This document shows positions 18,391-26,258 of a stretch of 64,000 nt of DNA, piece after piece. This stretch comes from JARBUG01 sp035628915. GTDB lineage: Bacteria; Bacillota; Sulfobacillia; Symbiobacteriales; Symbiobacteriaceae. Position 1 is the stretch's first letter; every line of letters starts with the position of its first letter. The position numbers and the translations under genes are program-made. The notes under the pieces were generated by a model. That model was not told the origin of the DNA. It did no database searches and saw only the letters and a program-made list of their open reading frames with translations. Location: contig DASPIW010000057.1 of NCBI GenBank assembly GCA_035628915.1, positions 372,001 through 436,000 on the forward strand, in the 5' to 3' direction.

Positions 18391-18754
18391 TGCGCTCTTC
18401 CTCCTTCAGTAAGGACGGCAGCGTGGACCTGAGGCGGTCCCTGGCCCTGCTCAGCCGTGACTTGACGGTCCCCGTGGAGACCGAGAGCGTACGGGCCATC
18501 TCCTCCTCGGTCAGACCTACATAGTAGCGGAGTACCAGGGTTGCGCGCAGCGTGTCCGGCAGCTGGCAGACGGCCCTCCAGATCTCCGCCGCCCGCTCGC
18601 CGTGCAGGGCGGCCGACTCAGGGGTGGGCAGCGGCGACTCCGGCTCCTGTGCCCCGATGAGGCTGGCAAGGGGCATCCAGAAACGGCACCGCCGGACTGC
18701 CCGGAGTGGGTCGCCACGCCGCCTGGGGTCAAGGGGTGGTTGTTTTGGAGTCAT
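18383..18754 (-). pseudogene. ECF-type sigma factor lacking region 2
   Basis: 123 codons. The C-terminal sigma-4 region is intact: LPDTLRATLVLRYYVGLTEE, then EMARTLSVSTGTVKSRLSRA. Before it there is only a 30-residue basic leader (MTPKQPPLDPRRRGDPLRAV) running into CRFWMPLASL, which is what normally follows region 2. The region that binds core polymerase and the -10 element is therefore absent, apparently by in-frame deletion. Start codon, ribosome-binding site (GGAGG) and overlap with the membrane partner are preserved. It may be a dead sigma factor, or a DNA-binding remnant that still sequesters the partner. Confidence 0.75.
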
Positions 18755-18787
18755 GCGAGTACCTCCGGAGATTGTCTGACTCGCAGC

Positions 18788-18817
18788 TATATACCCGGCA
18801 GCCGGATAAAAGGTTCC
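18788..18817 (-). promoter_or_regulatory. Possible ECF-type promoter of the sigma/anti-sigma pair
   Basis: On the minus strand GGAACC (18817-18812) is followed by TTTT and, about 17 bases on, GGTATATA. A GGAACC -35 element is typical of autoregulated ECF sigma genes. The -10 is not a clear match. Confidence 0.35.
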
Positions 18818-18877
18818 CTTTCACTGGCTTATCTGTGCGACGCCCCGGCGGCGCCGGCGGTTCCCCACATAACGAAA

Positions 18878-18906
18878 GCCCGCCCTGAGCTGTGATCAGG
18901 GCGGGC
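18878..18906 (-). terminator. Terminator downstream of sigG
   Basis: An 11-bp perfect stem, GCCCGCCCTGA (18878-18888) with TCAGGGCGGGC (18896-18906), has a 7-base loop. On the minus strand it is followed by TTTCGTT. It directly follows the sigG stop and separates sigG from the sigma/anti-sigma pair. Confidence 0.8.
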
Positions 18907-18912
18907 CTCGTG

Positions 18913-19686
18913 CTACACGAACTTGCGCATGTGGCTCAGGGCGGCCTTTTCCAGCCGGCTGACCTGGGCCTGGGAGATGCCGATCTCTTCAGCGACCTCC
19001 ATTTGGGTCTTGCCTTCGAAGAACCGGAGCGTCAGAATCAGCCGCTCCCGGTCGTTGAGCCGGCGCAGCGCCTCTCGAATCGAGATGCCTTCGAGCCACT
19101 GGATATCCTGGGCCTTCTCATCGCTGACCTGATCCATGACGTAGATCGGGTCGCCGCCGTCGTGATAGAGCGGCTCGAACAGCGAAACGGGCTCCTGAAT
19201 GGAGTCCAGTGCAAACACGATCTCTTCCAGAGGCAGGTTCAGTTCGGTGGCAATCTCCTGAACCGATGGCTCCCGGGAGAGCTTGCTGACCAGGGTGTCA
19301 CGCACCTGCAGGGCCTTGTAAGCGACGTCACGCAAGGACCGGCTGACTCGGATCGGGTTGTTGTCACGCAGATAGCGCCGGATCTCGCCGATGATCATGG
19401 GAACCGCGTAGGTGCTGAATTTGACGTTCTGGCTCAAGTCGAAGTTATCGATGGCCTTCATCAGGCCGATGCAGCCCACTTGAAAGAGGTCGTCTACGTA
19501 TTCGCCCCGGTTGTTGAACCGCTGGATGACGCTGAGGACCAGCCGCAGGTTACCGGTAATTAACTGGTCGCGGGCCGTTACCTCCCCGTTATGCATCCGG
19601 GTGAACAACTCCCGCATTTGGGCGTTTGTCAGCACCGGCAGCTTGGACGTGTTTACCCCACAGATCTCCACTTTGTTGATCATCAT
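18913..19686 (-). CDS. sigG: RNA polymerase sporulation sigma factor SigG
   Basis: 257 residues from ATG 19686; the frame stays open for 76 more codons upstream, but those cover the promoter. The N-terminus MMINKVEICGVNTSKLPVLT is the conserved SigG start. Region 2 reads ITGNLRLVLSVIQRFNNRGE and then DDLFQVGCIGLMKAIDNFDL, and region 4.2 reads EVAEEIGISQAQVSRLEKAA. SigG directs late forespore transcription. In B. subtilis it is first transcribed by sigma-F, and a matching promoter is present here. ylmC and spoIIR follow downstream on the same strand, separated by a terminator and the sigma/anti-sigma pair. Confidence 0.96.
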   Translation of the reverse strand: MMINKVEICGVNTSKLPVLTNAQMRELFTRMHNGEVTARDQLITGNLRLVLSVIQRFNNRGEYVDDLFQVGCIGLMKAIDNFDLSQNVKFSTYAVPMIIGEIRRYLRDNNPIRVSRSLRDVAYKALQVRDTLVSKLSREPSVQEIATELNLPLEEIVFALDSIQEPVSLFEPLYHDGGDPIYVMDQVSDEKAQDIQWLEGISIREALRRLNDRERLILTLRFFEGKTQMEVAEEIGISQAQVSRLEKAALSHMRKFV

Positions 19687-19739
19687 TCGGGTCGCGATGC
19701 CTCCCCCGTGCGGACCGGTGAACAAAGGGATACAACGGT

Positions 19740-19769
19740 GAGTATGTCCACCGGCGGGGGGAGCTATTC
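19740..19769 (-). promoter_or_regulatory. Sigma-F-type promoter of sigG
   Basis: On the minus strand GAATA (19769-19765) is followed after 15 bases by GGACATACTC (19749-19740). This matches the sigma-F -10 pattern GGNNANAMTW at 9 of 10 positions, and also the sigma-G pattern GHATR-N18-CATACT. The predicted leader is about 45 bases and contains GGGGGAGG before the ATG at 19686. Its place inside the longer open frame shows that the longer frame is not the gene. Confidence 0.7.
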
Positions 19770-20174
19770 CGCAAACAGGAAGTATTGGGATATACCGTAT
19801 AGGATGCTGATTGGTCAGGTGACAGGGGCATGTAATGGGCAGATCAATGACGTGCAGAGGCCCTGGTGGATGCTGGAGCACGGCGTCTGCCGTCCGTGAG
19901 ACATGCGTGAGCAAACCCCGATGGATGGGTGTTCAGCCCGTGATGAAGGTGCGCGCAGCCTTGCGTAAGCCCTGATGAAGTCGTGCGATGGCGCACACAT
20001 GGTTGATGCAGTCATGGGCAAGCGGTTTTTTGTGGTTTCGAAAGTCTGACTAATGCATAGAGAAAGCGGCATTGGTGTGATGCGGTCCTTCTGCGCCCTC
20101 TACACCAGGGCTTTGGGGGTGCGCGGGGACGGGCAGTATAAACCGGGCCGCATAGGCTCAGATCTCTCCCAGGG

Positions 20175-20235
20175 ATCTTCCGGGGATGTTCCGGGGATGT
20201 TCCGGTGATGTTCCGGTGATATTCCGGTGATGTTC
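20175..20235 (+). repeat. 11-bp tandem repeat array 1 (about 5.5 units)
   Basis: Unit ATGTTCCGGKG, beginning at 20175 with ATCTTCCGGGG. The next units are ATGTTCCGGGG, ATGTTCCGGTG twice and ATATTCCGGTG, then a partial ATGTTCAC. Period 11 is exact. It lies in the gap between sigG and the subtilase gene, which holds no convincing gene. Confidence 0.9.
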
Positions 20236-20370
20236 ACGATGCACCGCTGGGCTGACCACAGGGCTCCTCCCCGGGGAGGGGTTAGCGCCAATGATGCACT
20301 CGCAGCCCCCAGACCAGTGGGGAGAACGCCTGCAGGCGATCGCTGCTTCGCCCGGATGAAGTCTTTTGCG

Positions 20371-20480
20371 GTCTTGCTATGGTCTTGCTATGGTCTTGCT
20401 GTGGTCTTGCTATGGTCTTGCTGTGGTCTTGCTGTGGTCTTGCTGTGGTCTTGATGTGGTCTTGATGTGGTCTTGATGTG
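20371..20480 (+). repeat. 11-bp tandem repeat array 2 (10 units)
   Basis: Ten consecutive units of GTCTTGMTRTG with exact period 11. The variants run in blocks: GTCTTGCTATG and GTCTTGCTGTG first, GTCTTGATGTG for the last three units. A degenerate unit lies on each side. Open frames crossing it encode only a simple repeat and are not genes. The unit sequence is unrelated to array 1 although the period is the same. Confidence 0.92.
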
Positions 20481-20570
20481 ATCTTGCCATTACCTATTGC
20501 GGTCTTTGGCGGGCGTGCACTCAAACGTGAGCCACCATTGCGGATCCACACTCGCCGGCTCACTCTCCGT

Positions 20571-22772
20571 TCACCGCTGCAAGCTTGGGTGCTTAACGGC
20601 ATCGTCCATCCATTCATGCACGGCCCTCGAGGGGGCAAGCATGCACCGGCCAGTTGTCCGGGCCCTGCCAGGGCGAGGCGCCGAAGGATGCGAGCAGCAC
20701 ATGCCGGTTGCCGGCGTTCTGCTTGCGTTGTAGTCCCCGATGCGGGCGGCCACATCAAACCAGGCGGGCTCGGCGAAGTAGCCGTTGGCCGCCAGGAAGC
20801 GCTGCAGCGCCCCTTCCGCATCGCCGACAACTGCCACGCGGGGCAGCCTCTCCAGGGTGAAGTCCCGGGTCATCGCGGTGCCGGCCGTCACCGTCAGGTC
20901 CGTCGCCCCGGCGCCCGTGAAACCGGGAGCGCTGACTTCAAGGTGATACGTTCCCACCGGCAGATCGAGATCGTACCGGCCGTCGGCATCCGTCACCCTC
21001 TCGACGGGAGCGTTCGGGACCTTGACGACAGCGCCGGCGATCGCGGCACCGGTGCGGGCGCCCGTGACGCGCCCGTGGATGCTCCCCCGGGCCAACGGGC
21101 GGAGCGAGACCGACGCCGGGCTGTAGCTCCCTGCGGTGACACGGATTGCCGCCACCGATTCGGGGACGTAGCCGAAACGGGAGACCACCAGGCTATAGGT
21201 GCCTGGGTGCAGGAAGAGCCGGAAAGTGCCGTCCGCCCCGGTCTTGGCGGTCCGGCCTGCGCCATCGGCGGTGACCGTGGCTTCCCGGAGGGGGGCGCCC
21301 GTCGCCCGGTCAGTTACGGCACCGGTTATCCCGCTGTCAACAGCGACGCGGGAGACCGCCCCGTAAGCGTCAATGCGCCCGTATCCGTACCGGATATTGG
21401 GCCGGACGCCACCGTAGCGGGCGTCGAAGTAAGCGGTCTCCTGCAGTGCGGCCAGAATCTGGTCGGGCGTCAGTTCCGGGTTGGCGGAGAGCATCAACGC
21501 GACGGTGCCCGCCACGTGGGGCGTCGCCATGGAGGTGCCGTTCCAGCTTTCGTACCCGCCGCCGGGCACGGCGCTCAGCACGCTTTCCCCCGGGGCGGCC
21601 AGGTCGGGTTTCGTCCACTCGCCCGGCCAGCCGGCGGGCGGGTCTGCCCAGCCGGCCTTGCTGACGACAGCGCCGGATGAAAAGAAGGCGATCGAATCAT
21701 CGGGGGCGGATGCGCCGATGCCAAACGCTTCGTACACGGCGCCCGGGCTGGTGACGCAATCCTCGCCGCAGTTGCCGGCTGCCGTAATGGGCAGCACGCC
21801 GGCGGCGTACAGGTTGCGGATGGGCTCGATCATCTCCGGGCGCAGGCCCACGGTGCCGACGGACATGGATATGATTCGCGCCCGCTCGCCCGCCCGGTTG
21901 CCGGCGGCGTCGGTGGGCTCCACGGCCCACTGCATGCCGGCGACCACCTGGGCAAAGGTGCCGCGGCCGCCCGGCAGCACCAGGGCGTGCATCAGCGTTG
22001 CGCCGGGCGCCACCCCGATGGCCGTGCCGCCCGCACTCCCGCCGGCGACGGTGCCAGAGGCATGGGTGCCGTGGGCGCCTGTGTCGTGGGGAACGGAGCC
22101 CGCGACGGGCCGGCCCTCGCTGTCAAACTCAATCCAGCCGCCGGGATGGGCCGGGTCGCCCGGGCTGTCGCTGTGCAGCCGGCCGGCGATCTCCGGGTGG
22201 GTGATGTCGAGGCCGGTATCAAGCACAGCGACCCGCACACCCCGTCCGTCGACGCCGATTTCGTGCCAGACGCGGGCGGCCTGAATCCTGTCCAGACCCC
22301 AGGTCAGGCCGCCACCGTCGTCGCCTGCCGCCACTGTACTGCGCCGGATGGGCGGCGCTTCGACCGGAAAGTTCTCGTGGATCGCGGCCACTTCATCGAG
22401 GTCGACCAGCGACCGGAGCGTAGGCTGATCCACCCGCGCCACGACGGCATTGATCAGCCAGAACTGGCTGATCACCCGGGCGCCCCGCCTCCGCAGGTGC
22501 TTGATGATGGCGCCCTGGCTGCGGGCCGCGGCGGACTTGAAGGCTGTGGCGGCGTCCCCGGCGCGAAAAGCGGCCGCGCCGAGCCCGGCCCGGTCGCGGC
22601 CTTTGATGATCACGGTGAATTGAGCGCCGGCTGGTGTGTGCCCAACCTGCCGGCGCAGCGCAGGATCCAACTTCTCCTCCCGGTTCGATGCGGGACCAGC
22701 GAGGGCGGGAAGGGCCACGGTCAGCAGGATCGCGGCAATCAGCAGGCGGGGCAGCATGGATTGGATACGCAA
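20571..22772 (-). CDS. Secreted subtilisin-like serine protease (S8) with carboxypeptidase-regulatory-like repeats; 3' end decayed
   Basis: 733 codons from TTG 22772 behind GAGGAGG. It has a signal peptide (LLIAAILLTVALPALAGPAS) and a propeptide-like region to about residue 150. The catalytic triad lies in RVAVLDTGLDITHPE (Asp), GAHGTHASGTVAGG (His) and WNGTSMATPHVAGTVALM (Ser). Two CarboxypepD_reg-type beta modules follow (GITGAVTDRATGAPLREATV and GSIHGRVTGARTGAAIAGAV). After RIGDYNA the coding signature moves to another frame (NRHVLLASFGASPWQGP, very high GC3, stop at 20614). A frameshift has thus replaced the C-terminus. The protease domain itself looks intact. Confidence 0.88.
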   Translation of the reverse strand: MRIQSMLPRLLIAAILLTVALPALAGPASNREEKLDPALRRQVGHTPAGAQFTVIIKGRDRAGLGAAAFRAGDAATAFKSAAARSQGAIIKHLRRRGARVISQFWLINAVVARVDQPTLRSLVDLDEVAAIHENFPVEAPPIRRSTVAAGDDGGGLTWGLDRIQAARVWHEIGVDGRGVRVAVLDTGLDITHPEIAGRLHSDSPGDPAHPGGWIEFDSEGRPVAGSVPHDTGAHGTHASGTVAGGSAGGTAIGVAPGATLMHALVLPGGRGTFAQVVAGMQWAVEPTDAAGNRAGERARIISMSVGTVGLRPEMIEPIRNLYAAGVLPITAAGNCGEDCVTSPGAVYEAFGIGASAPDDSIAFFSSGAVVSKAGWADPPAGWPGEWTKPDLAAPGESVLSAVPGGGYESWNGTSMATPHVAGTVALMLSANPELTPDQILAALQETAYFDARYGGVRPNIRYGYGRIDAYGAVSRVAVDSGITGAVTDRATGAPLREATVTADGAGRTAKTGADGTFRLFLHPGTYSLVVSRFGYVPESVAAIRVTAGSYSPASVSLRPLARGSIHGRVTGARTGAAIAGAVVKVPNAPVERVTDADGRYDLDLPVGTYHLEVSAPGFTGAGATDLTVTAGTAMTRDFTLERLPRVAVVGDAEGALQRFLAANGYFAEPAWFDVAARIGDYNASRTPATGMCCSHPSAPRPGRARTTGRCMLAPSRAVHEWMDDAVKHPSLQR

Positions 22773-22844
22773 GGCGACCTGCCTCCTCTAGCGGCAGTTG
22801 CCGGTTACATATCCTAGGACGACTGGACTGTTTATCCAGTTTCG

Positions 22845-23672
22845 TCAGTCGAAGTTTTCGCCCCCGGCGCGCCGCCGCCCCACCCACAGCAGATGGCTGG
22901 AAGCGCCATGCAGGCAAGGATCCACGCCGGTCCGGTAGCTGAGGTCAACCCAGGCCTCCCAGGCCTGGCCGGTCAGGGCATTCACCTTCTCCTCCACCTG
23001 ATCGACCAGGGCTTCCACAGCAATCAGGGCCAGGGATTCGAAGCCGCCGCCTTCCATCAGGGGGCGAATCTCCGCCGGGTGAGCGAAGTACGCGTCCGTA
23101 AAGCCGCCGCCGTCGGGAACGACGCTGACGCCGGACTCCAAAATGGCCCGCGCCTGCTCTGCATGCTCCAACAGCCATTGCGGCTCATAGGCCGCCACGT
23201 CGCGAAAAGCCGCGTACCGCCCGATGAACGACGCAAAGCAGACGCCGCCGGACTTTAGCACCCGGAACGCCTCCGCGACGGCCTGCTGCCGGCCTTCTGC
23301 CCGCAGCAGGTGATAGAGCGGCCCCATCAGCAGCACGGCGTCGAAGGCCCCGTCCGGCAGGGGGGCCAGGTCAAGGCCGTTCCCGCAGATGATGTCTGCC
23401 AGGTCGACACCCGCTTCATCGGCCTTCTTGCGAGCAAAGTCCAGCAGCCCCGGCGCCAGGTCGAGCAACGTCACCCGATATCCCTGCTGCGCCAGGGCGA
23501 TGGAGTATCGCCCCGGTCCCCCGCCGATATCCAGAACGGTCGCCGGCGGCTTGGGCAGAAACTCGGCCATCGCCCGCATGGTGACCGCATACTCCATGGG
23601 ATGGCGCTCCAGCCGGCCCCACTCGTTTTCCGCCATCCCGTCGTAATACTGCTGCACCTTATCGGACATCAT
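22845..23672 (-). CDS. Class I SAM-dependent methyltransferase
   Basis: 275 residues. The AdoMet-binding motif I is TVLDIGGGPGRYSIALAQQG, with the acidic residue of strand 2 in VTLLDLAPGLLDFA. A later block reads FDAVLLMGPLYHLLRAEGRQ, and VLKSGGVCFASFIGRYAAF follows. The start MMSDKVQQYYDGMAENEWGR is typical of a Bacillota family of uncharacterised methyltransferases. The substrate is unknown. It lies 15 bases downstream of the aldo/keto reductase stop on the same strand and may be cotranscribed. Confidence 0.88.
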   Translation of the reverse strand: MMSDKVQQYYDGMAENEWGRLERHPMEYAVTMRAMAEFLPKPPATVLDIGGGPGRYSIALAQQGYRVTLLDLAPGLLDFARKKADEAGVDLADIICGNGLDLAPLPDGAFDAVLLMGPLYHLLRAEGRQQAVAEAFRVLKSGGVCFASFIGRYAAFRDVAAYEPQWLLEHAEQARAILESGVSVVPDGGGFTDAYFAHPAEIRPLMEGGGFESLALIAVEALVDQVEEKVNALTGQAWEAWVDLSYRTGVDPCLHGASSHLLWVGRRRAGGENFD

Positions 23673-23687
23673 GATCGCCCCCTTGTC

Positions 23688-24647
23688 CTAAAGCTCGTTT
23701 AGCGTCTTGACCTGCTCATCGGTCAGCTTCAGGGCGGCGCCGGCCACAGCATCATCCAACTGCCCGGGCCGGCTGGCGCCCAAAATCGCACTGGTCACGA
23801 CCGGGTCGCGCAGCACCCACGCAAAGGCAACCTGCGCCATCGGCTTCTCCCAGACGGCACAGAGCGCCCGGAAGCGTTCTACCCGCTCCAGATTCCGGTC
23901 GGACATCAGCAACTGCAGATTACGCTCCCCAGCCGCGGCCCGCGAGCCCTGGGGCAGCGGCTCACCGGTCCGGTAGCGGCCGGCCAGCATGCCCCGGCCC
24001 AGGGGGCTGTACACCATCATCCCGACGCCTTCCGACCGGCAAAAAGGAATCAGTTCGGCTTCCGGGGCTCTGACCAGCAGGCTGTATTGCGGCTGCACGG
24101 AGCTGAACCGGGCCAGGCCGAGCCGGTCGCTGATGCCGTGCGCCTTTGCGATCTGCCAGGCGGCGAAATTCGAGCAGCCGATATACCTGACCTTCCCCTG
24201 CCGCACCAGGTCGTCCAGCGCCCGCAGCGTCTCGTCCAGGGGCGTTTCGGGATCAAAGGCATGGCACTGGTACAGGTCAAGGTAGTCGGTCTTGAGCCGC
24301 CGGAGCGACCCCTCCACCGCGGCCATGATGTGACCCCGGGAGAGCCCGGCATCGTTCGGTCCCGGTCCCATGGGGTGGCGGACTTTAGTCGCCAGCACGA
24401 TCTGCTGCCGGCGGCTGCCCAAAAGGTTGCCGAGGATGATCTCGGACAGGCCTTTCTCCGCAAAGCTGCCCGAATCCATGCCCTTGCCGTAAATATCCGC
24501 CGTATCGATGAAGTTGATGCCCACCTCCAGCGCCGTGTCGATGATGCGCGCCGAGGCGGCCTCGTCGATCCAGCGGCCGAAAGCCATCGTTCCTAGACAG
24601 ATGCGGGAGACTCTCAGCCCGCTGCTGCCAAGATTCCGATATTCCAT
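23688..24647 (-). CDS. Aldo/keto reductase
   Basis: 319 residues from ATG 24647, preceded by GGAAGGAG; an in-frame start 17 codons upstream has no site. The NADPH-dependent barrel has the usual motifs: FIDTADIYGKG, ATKVRHPMG (catalytic Lys region), LYQCHAFDPETPLDETLRAL and VRYIGCSNFAAWQIAKA. The fold ends in AILGASRPGQLDDAVAGAAL. The sequence resembles the YajO/potassium-channel-beta-like class that acts on carbonyl compounds. The natural substrate is unknown. Confidence 0.92.
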   Translation of the reverse strand: MEYRNLGSSGLRVSRICLGTMAFGRWIDEAASARIIDTALEVGINFIDTADIYGKGMDSGSFAEKGLSEIILGNLLGSRRQQIVLATKVRHPMGPGPNDAGLSRGHIMAAVEGSLRRLKTDYLDLYQCHAFDPETPLDETLRALDDLVRQGKVRYIGCSNFAAWQIAKAHGISDRLGLARFSSVQPQYSLLVRAPEAELIPFCRSEGVGMMVYSPLGRGMLAGRYRTGEPLPQGSRAAAGERNLQLLMSDRNLERVERFRALCAVWEKPMAQVAFAWVLRDPVVTSAILGASRPGQLDDAVAGAALKLTDEQVKTLNEL

Positions 24648-24736
24648 GCGGCGATCGCTCCTTCCGTGTTCTAAACATTTCGCCAACGACTTGACCAAGC
24701 CCTGCAGGCGCGAAAAGACGGGCAGGGATCTGCCCG

Positions 24737-25147
24737 TCAGATTTTGGCGGTTACGTGAATCCGGACCTTGCGGATGCCCCAGTCCCGGGCGTCGTCCACC
24801 GACTCCATGAACAGGTCGATCCGCTCGCCCTGAATGGCGCCGCCCGTATCTTCGGCGGTGAACTCGCCGAGCTTGTCAATGTAGACCTTGCTGCCGAGGG
24901 GGATCACACGGGGATCGACGGCGATTGTCTTGCCCGGCCGGGCCCGGGTCCCGGTGGCGGTCAAGCCGTAGGCGGGATGGCCCGGACGCTTGCCTGTGGA
25001 CTCCGGCCCTGCCGTATACGCGGTCGCCGTGATCAGCCGGTGCCGGGGCCCCCCTTCAAACGCCGGCATCCCCTGCTCAGCCGCTCCCGGGCCGCCACCC
25101 GGATGTCCCATCAGGACAGCGGTGAGCAGGAGCGCTGCGAGTTGCAT
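24737..25147 (-). CDS. Secreted 3D-domain protein
   Basis: 136 residues from ATG 25147, chosen because TAGGAGG lies about 9 bases upstream. A signal peptide (LAALLLTAVLMGHPGGG) precedes a 3D domain, named for its three aspartates. These are visible in TIAVDPRVIPLGSKVYIDKL, then TAEDTGGAIQGERIDLFM and DARDWGIRKVRIHV. 3D domains share the double-psi barrel of lytic transglycosylases such as MltA and are common in wall-active proteins of spore formers (YocH, YabE, YuiC type). A cell-wall lytic role is likely. Confidence 0.88.
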   Translation of the reverse strand: MQLAALLLTAVLMGHPGGGPGAAEQGMPAFEGGPRHRLITATAYTAGPESTGKRPGHPAYGLTATGTRARPGKTIAVDPRVIPLGSKVYIDKLGEFTAEDTGGAIQGERIDLFMESVDDARDWGIRKVRIHVTAKI

Positions 25148-25283
25148 CGTCCAACGCCTCCTAAAGCGCGTTTTTCGCTGTCGATGCATCTAGCATGTCC
25201 GTAACGTGGCACGGTTATGTTAACAATATCTGTAAACGACGGGTGAAACGCGACTGGCCTGAGACTGCGTCTAGGTTCCCGAC

Positions 25284-25406
25284 ATGCCCCCGCCGGCTGC
25301 CGGCGAGCACACTTTGAAAGTCGCGTTCAGCCGGGCGGTCAGCGTCGAGGATCCGAAACCGGTGGTGGTGGAGCTCACACTGACGGTCCAGCCGGGTCGA
25401 CCGTAG
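25284..25406 (+). pseudogene. Short remnant of a lost coding sequence
   Basis: A 40-codon open stretch reads MPPPAAGEHTLKVAFSRAVS and then VEDPKPVVVELTLTVQ before TAG at 25404. It shows the amino-acid alternation of a beta-sandwich domain and looks like the tail of a secreted protein. Stops lie immediately upstream (25272) and there is no ribosome-binding site. The rest of the 25190-25620 gap holds nothing recognisable. Confidence 0.4.
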
Positions 25407-25620
25407 CCGGAAGCGCAAAACGCCAGAGGGCGGGCGTGCTGCCGCATAGCGCCTGAAAGACCAGCGACTGCGCTTCATTTTCTCCGGATAGCGAAGTTCC
25501 AGGGCAGGGGATCTTCACAGTTCCTTCAAAAACGCCACGGAGGAAGCGGCACGAGCGGGTCGAATCAGATAACTGGGACTATCGTTTGCGTTTCGAATTT
25601 ATCGGGGGTGGGGCATCGTC

Positions 25621-26253
25621 ATGAGCGAACTGATTCGCTTTACAAAGAACCACAGCGATCTGTCAACCGACCGCGGCTACCAGTTCGACTTCTTCTGCGA
25701 CATCTGCGGGAACGGCTACCGTTCAGCGTACGAGGCTGACGTGGCCAGCACCGTCGGTGAAGTCGTGCGCGGTGCCGCCAACCTCTTCGGCGGGTTTCTC
25801 GGGCGGGTGGGCCATGCGGCATATGACGTGCAACGGGCCGTTGGCGGCAAAGCCCATGACGACGCCTTCCGCAAGGCCGTCGAAGATGCGCGGCCCCACT
25901 TCCGGCAGTGCTCCCGGTGCGGCCAGTGGGTCTGTCCGGAAGTCTGCTGGAACGATGCCCGGGGTATGTGCGTGGAGTGTGCGCCGAAACTGCAGCAGGA
26001 ACTGGCCGCCGCCCAACATGAAGCCACGCTGGAGCAGATGCGGGAAAAAGTGCGGAGCACCGACTACACCCGGGACATGAACGTGGTGGATACCGCCGTT
26101 GCCCGTTGCCCCAAGTGCGGCGCCGACACGGAAGGCGGCAAGTTCTGCCTGGAGTGCGGCGCCCGGCTGATTCCCGAAGTGGTCTGCCAGCGCTGCGGAG
26201 CCAAGCTCCCGGACAGGGCCAAGTTCTGTCTGGAGTGCGGGACGCCGCGGTAG
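25621..26253 (+). CDS. Multi-zinc-ribbon protein of unknown function
   Basis: 210 residues with four cysteine knuckle sets. CDICGNGY is near residue 27, and CSRCGQWVCPEVCW with CVEC at about 98-121. Two double-zinc-ribbon modules lie at the C-terminus (CPKCGADTEGGKFCLECGAR and CQRCGAKLPDRAKFCLECGT). The central part is charged and helical. No signal peptide or membrane segment is present. It ends 5 bases before the next gene, so both are one unit. The pair may work together, but no function can be named. Confidence 0.82.
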   Translation: MSELIRFTKNHSDLSTDRGYQFDFFCDICGNGYRSAYEADVASTVGEVVRGAANLFGGFLGRVGHAAYDVQRAVGGKAHDDAFRKAVEDARPHFRQCSRCGQWVCPEVCWNDARGMCVECAPKLQQELAAAQHEATLEQMREKVRSTDYTRDMNVVDTAVARCPKCGADTEGGKFCLECGARLIPEVVCQRCGAKLPDRAKFCLECGTPR

Positions 26254-26258
26254 TAGCG

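Noticed and set aside
19687..19914. Longer N-terminus for sigG
   Set aside because: The 76 extra codons cover the sigma-F promoter and the leader, and SigG proteins begin at MMINKVEICGV or equivalent.
20175..20480. CRISPR array
   Set aside because: The units are 11 bp with no unique spacers; these are tandem repeats.
20227..20830. Open frames across the tandem repeats on both strands
   Set aside because: They encode only an 11-residue simple repeat created by the period-11 DNA, with no ribosome-binding site; the minus-strand one also overlaps the subtilase gene.
25215..25478. 87-codon minus-strand ORF between the 3D-domain and zinc-ribbon genes
   Set aside because: Arginine- and serine-rich product of an antisense frame, no ribosome-binding site, and it overlaps a better-looking plus-strand coding remnant.
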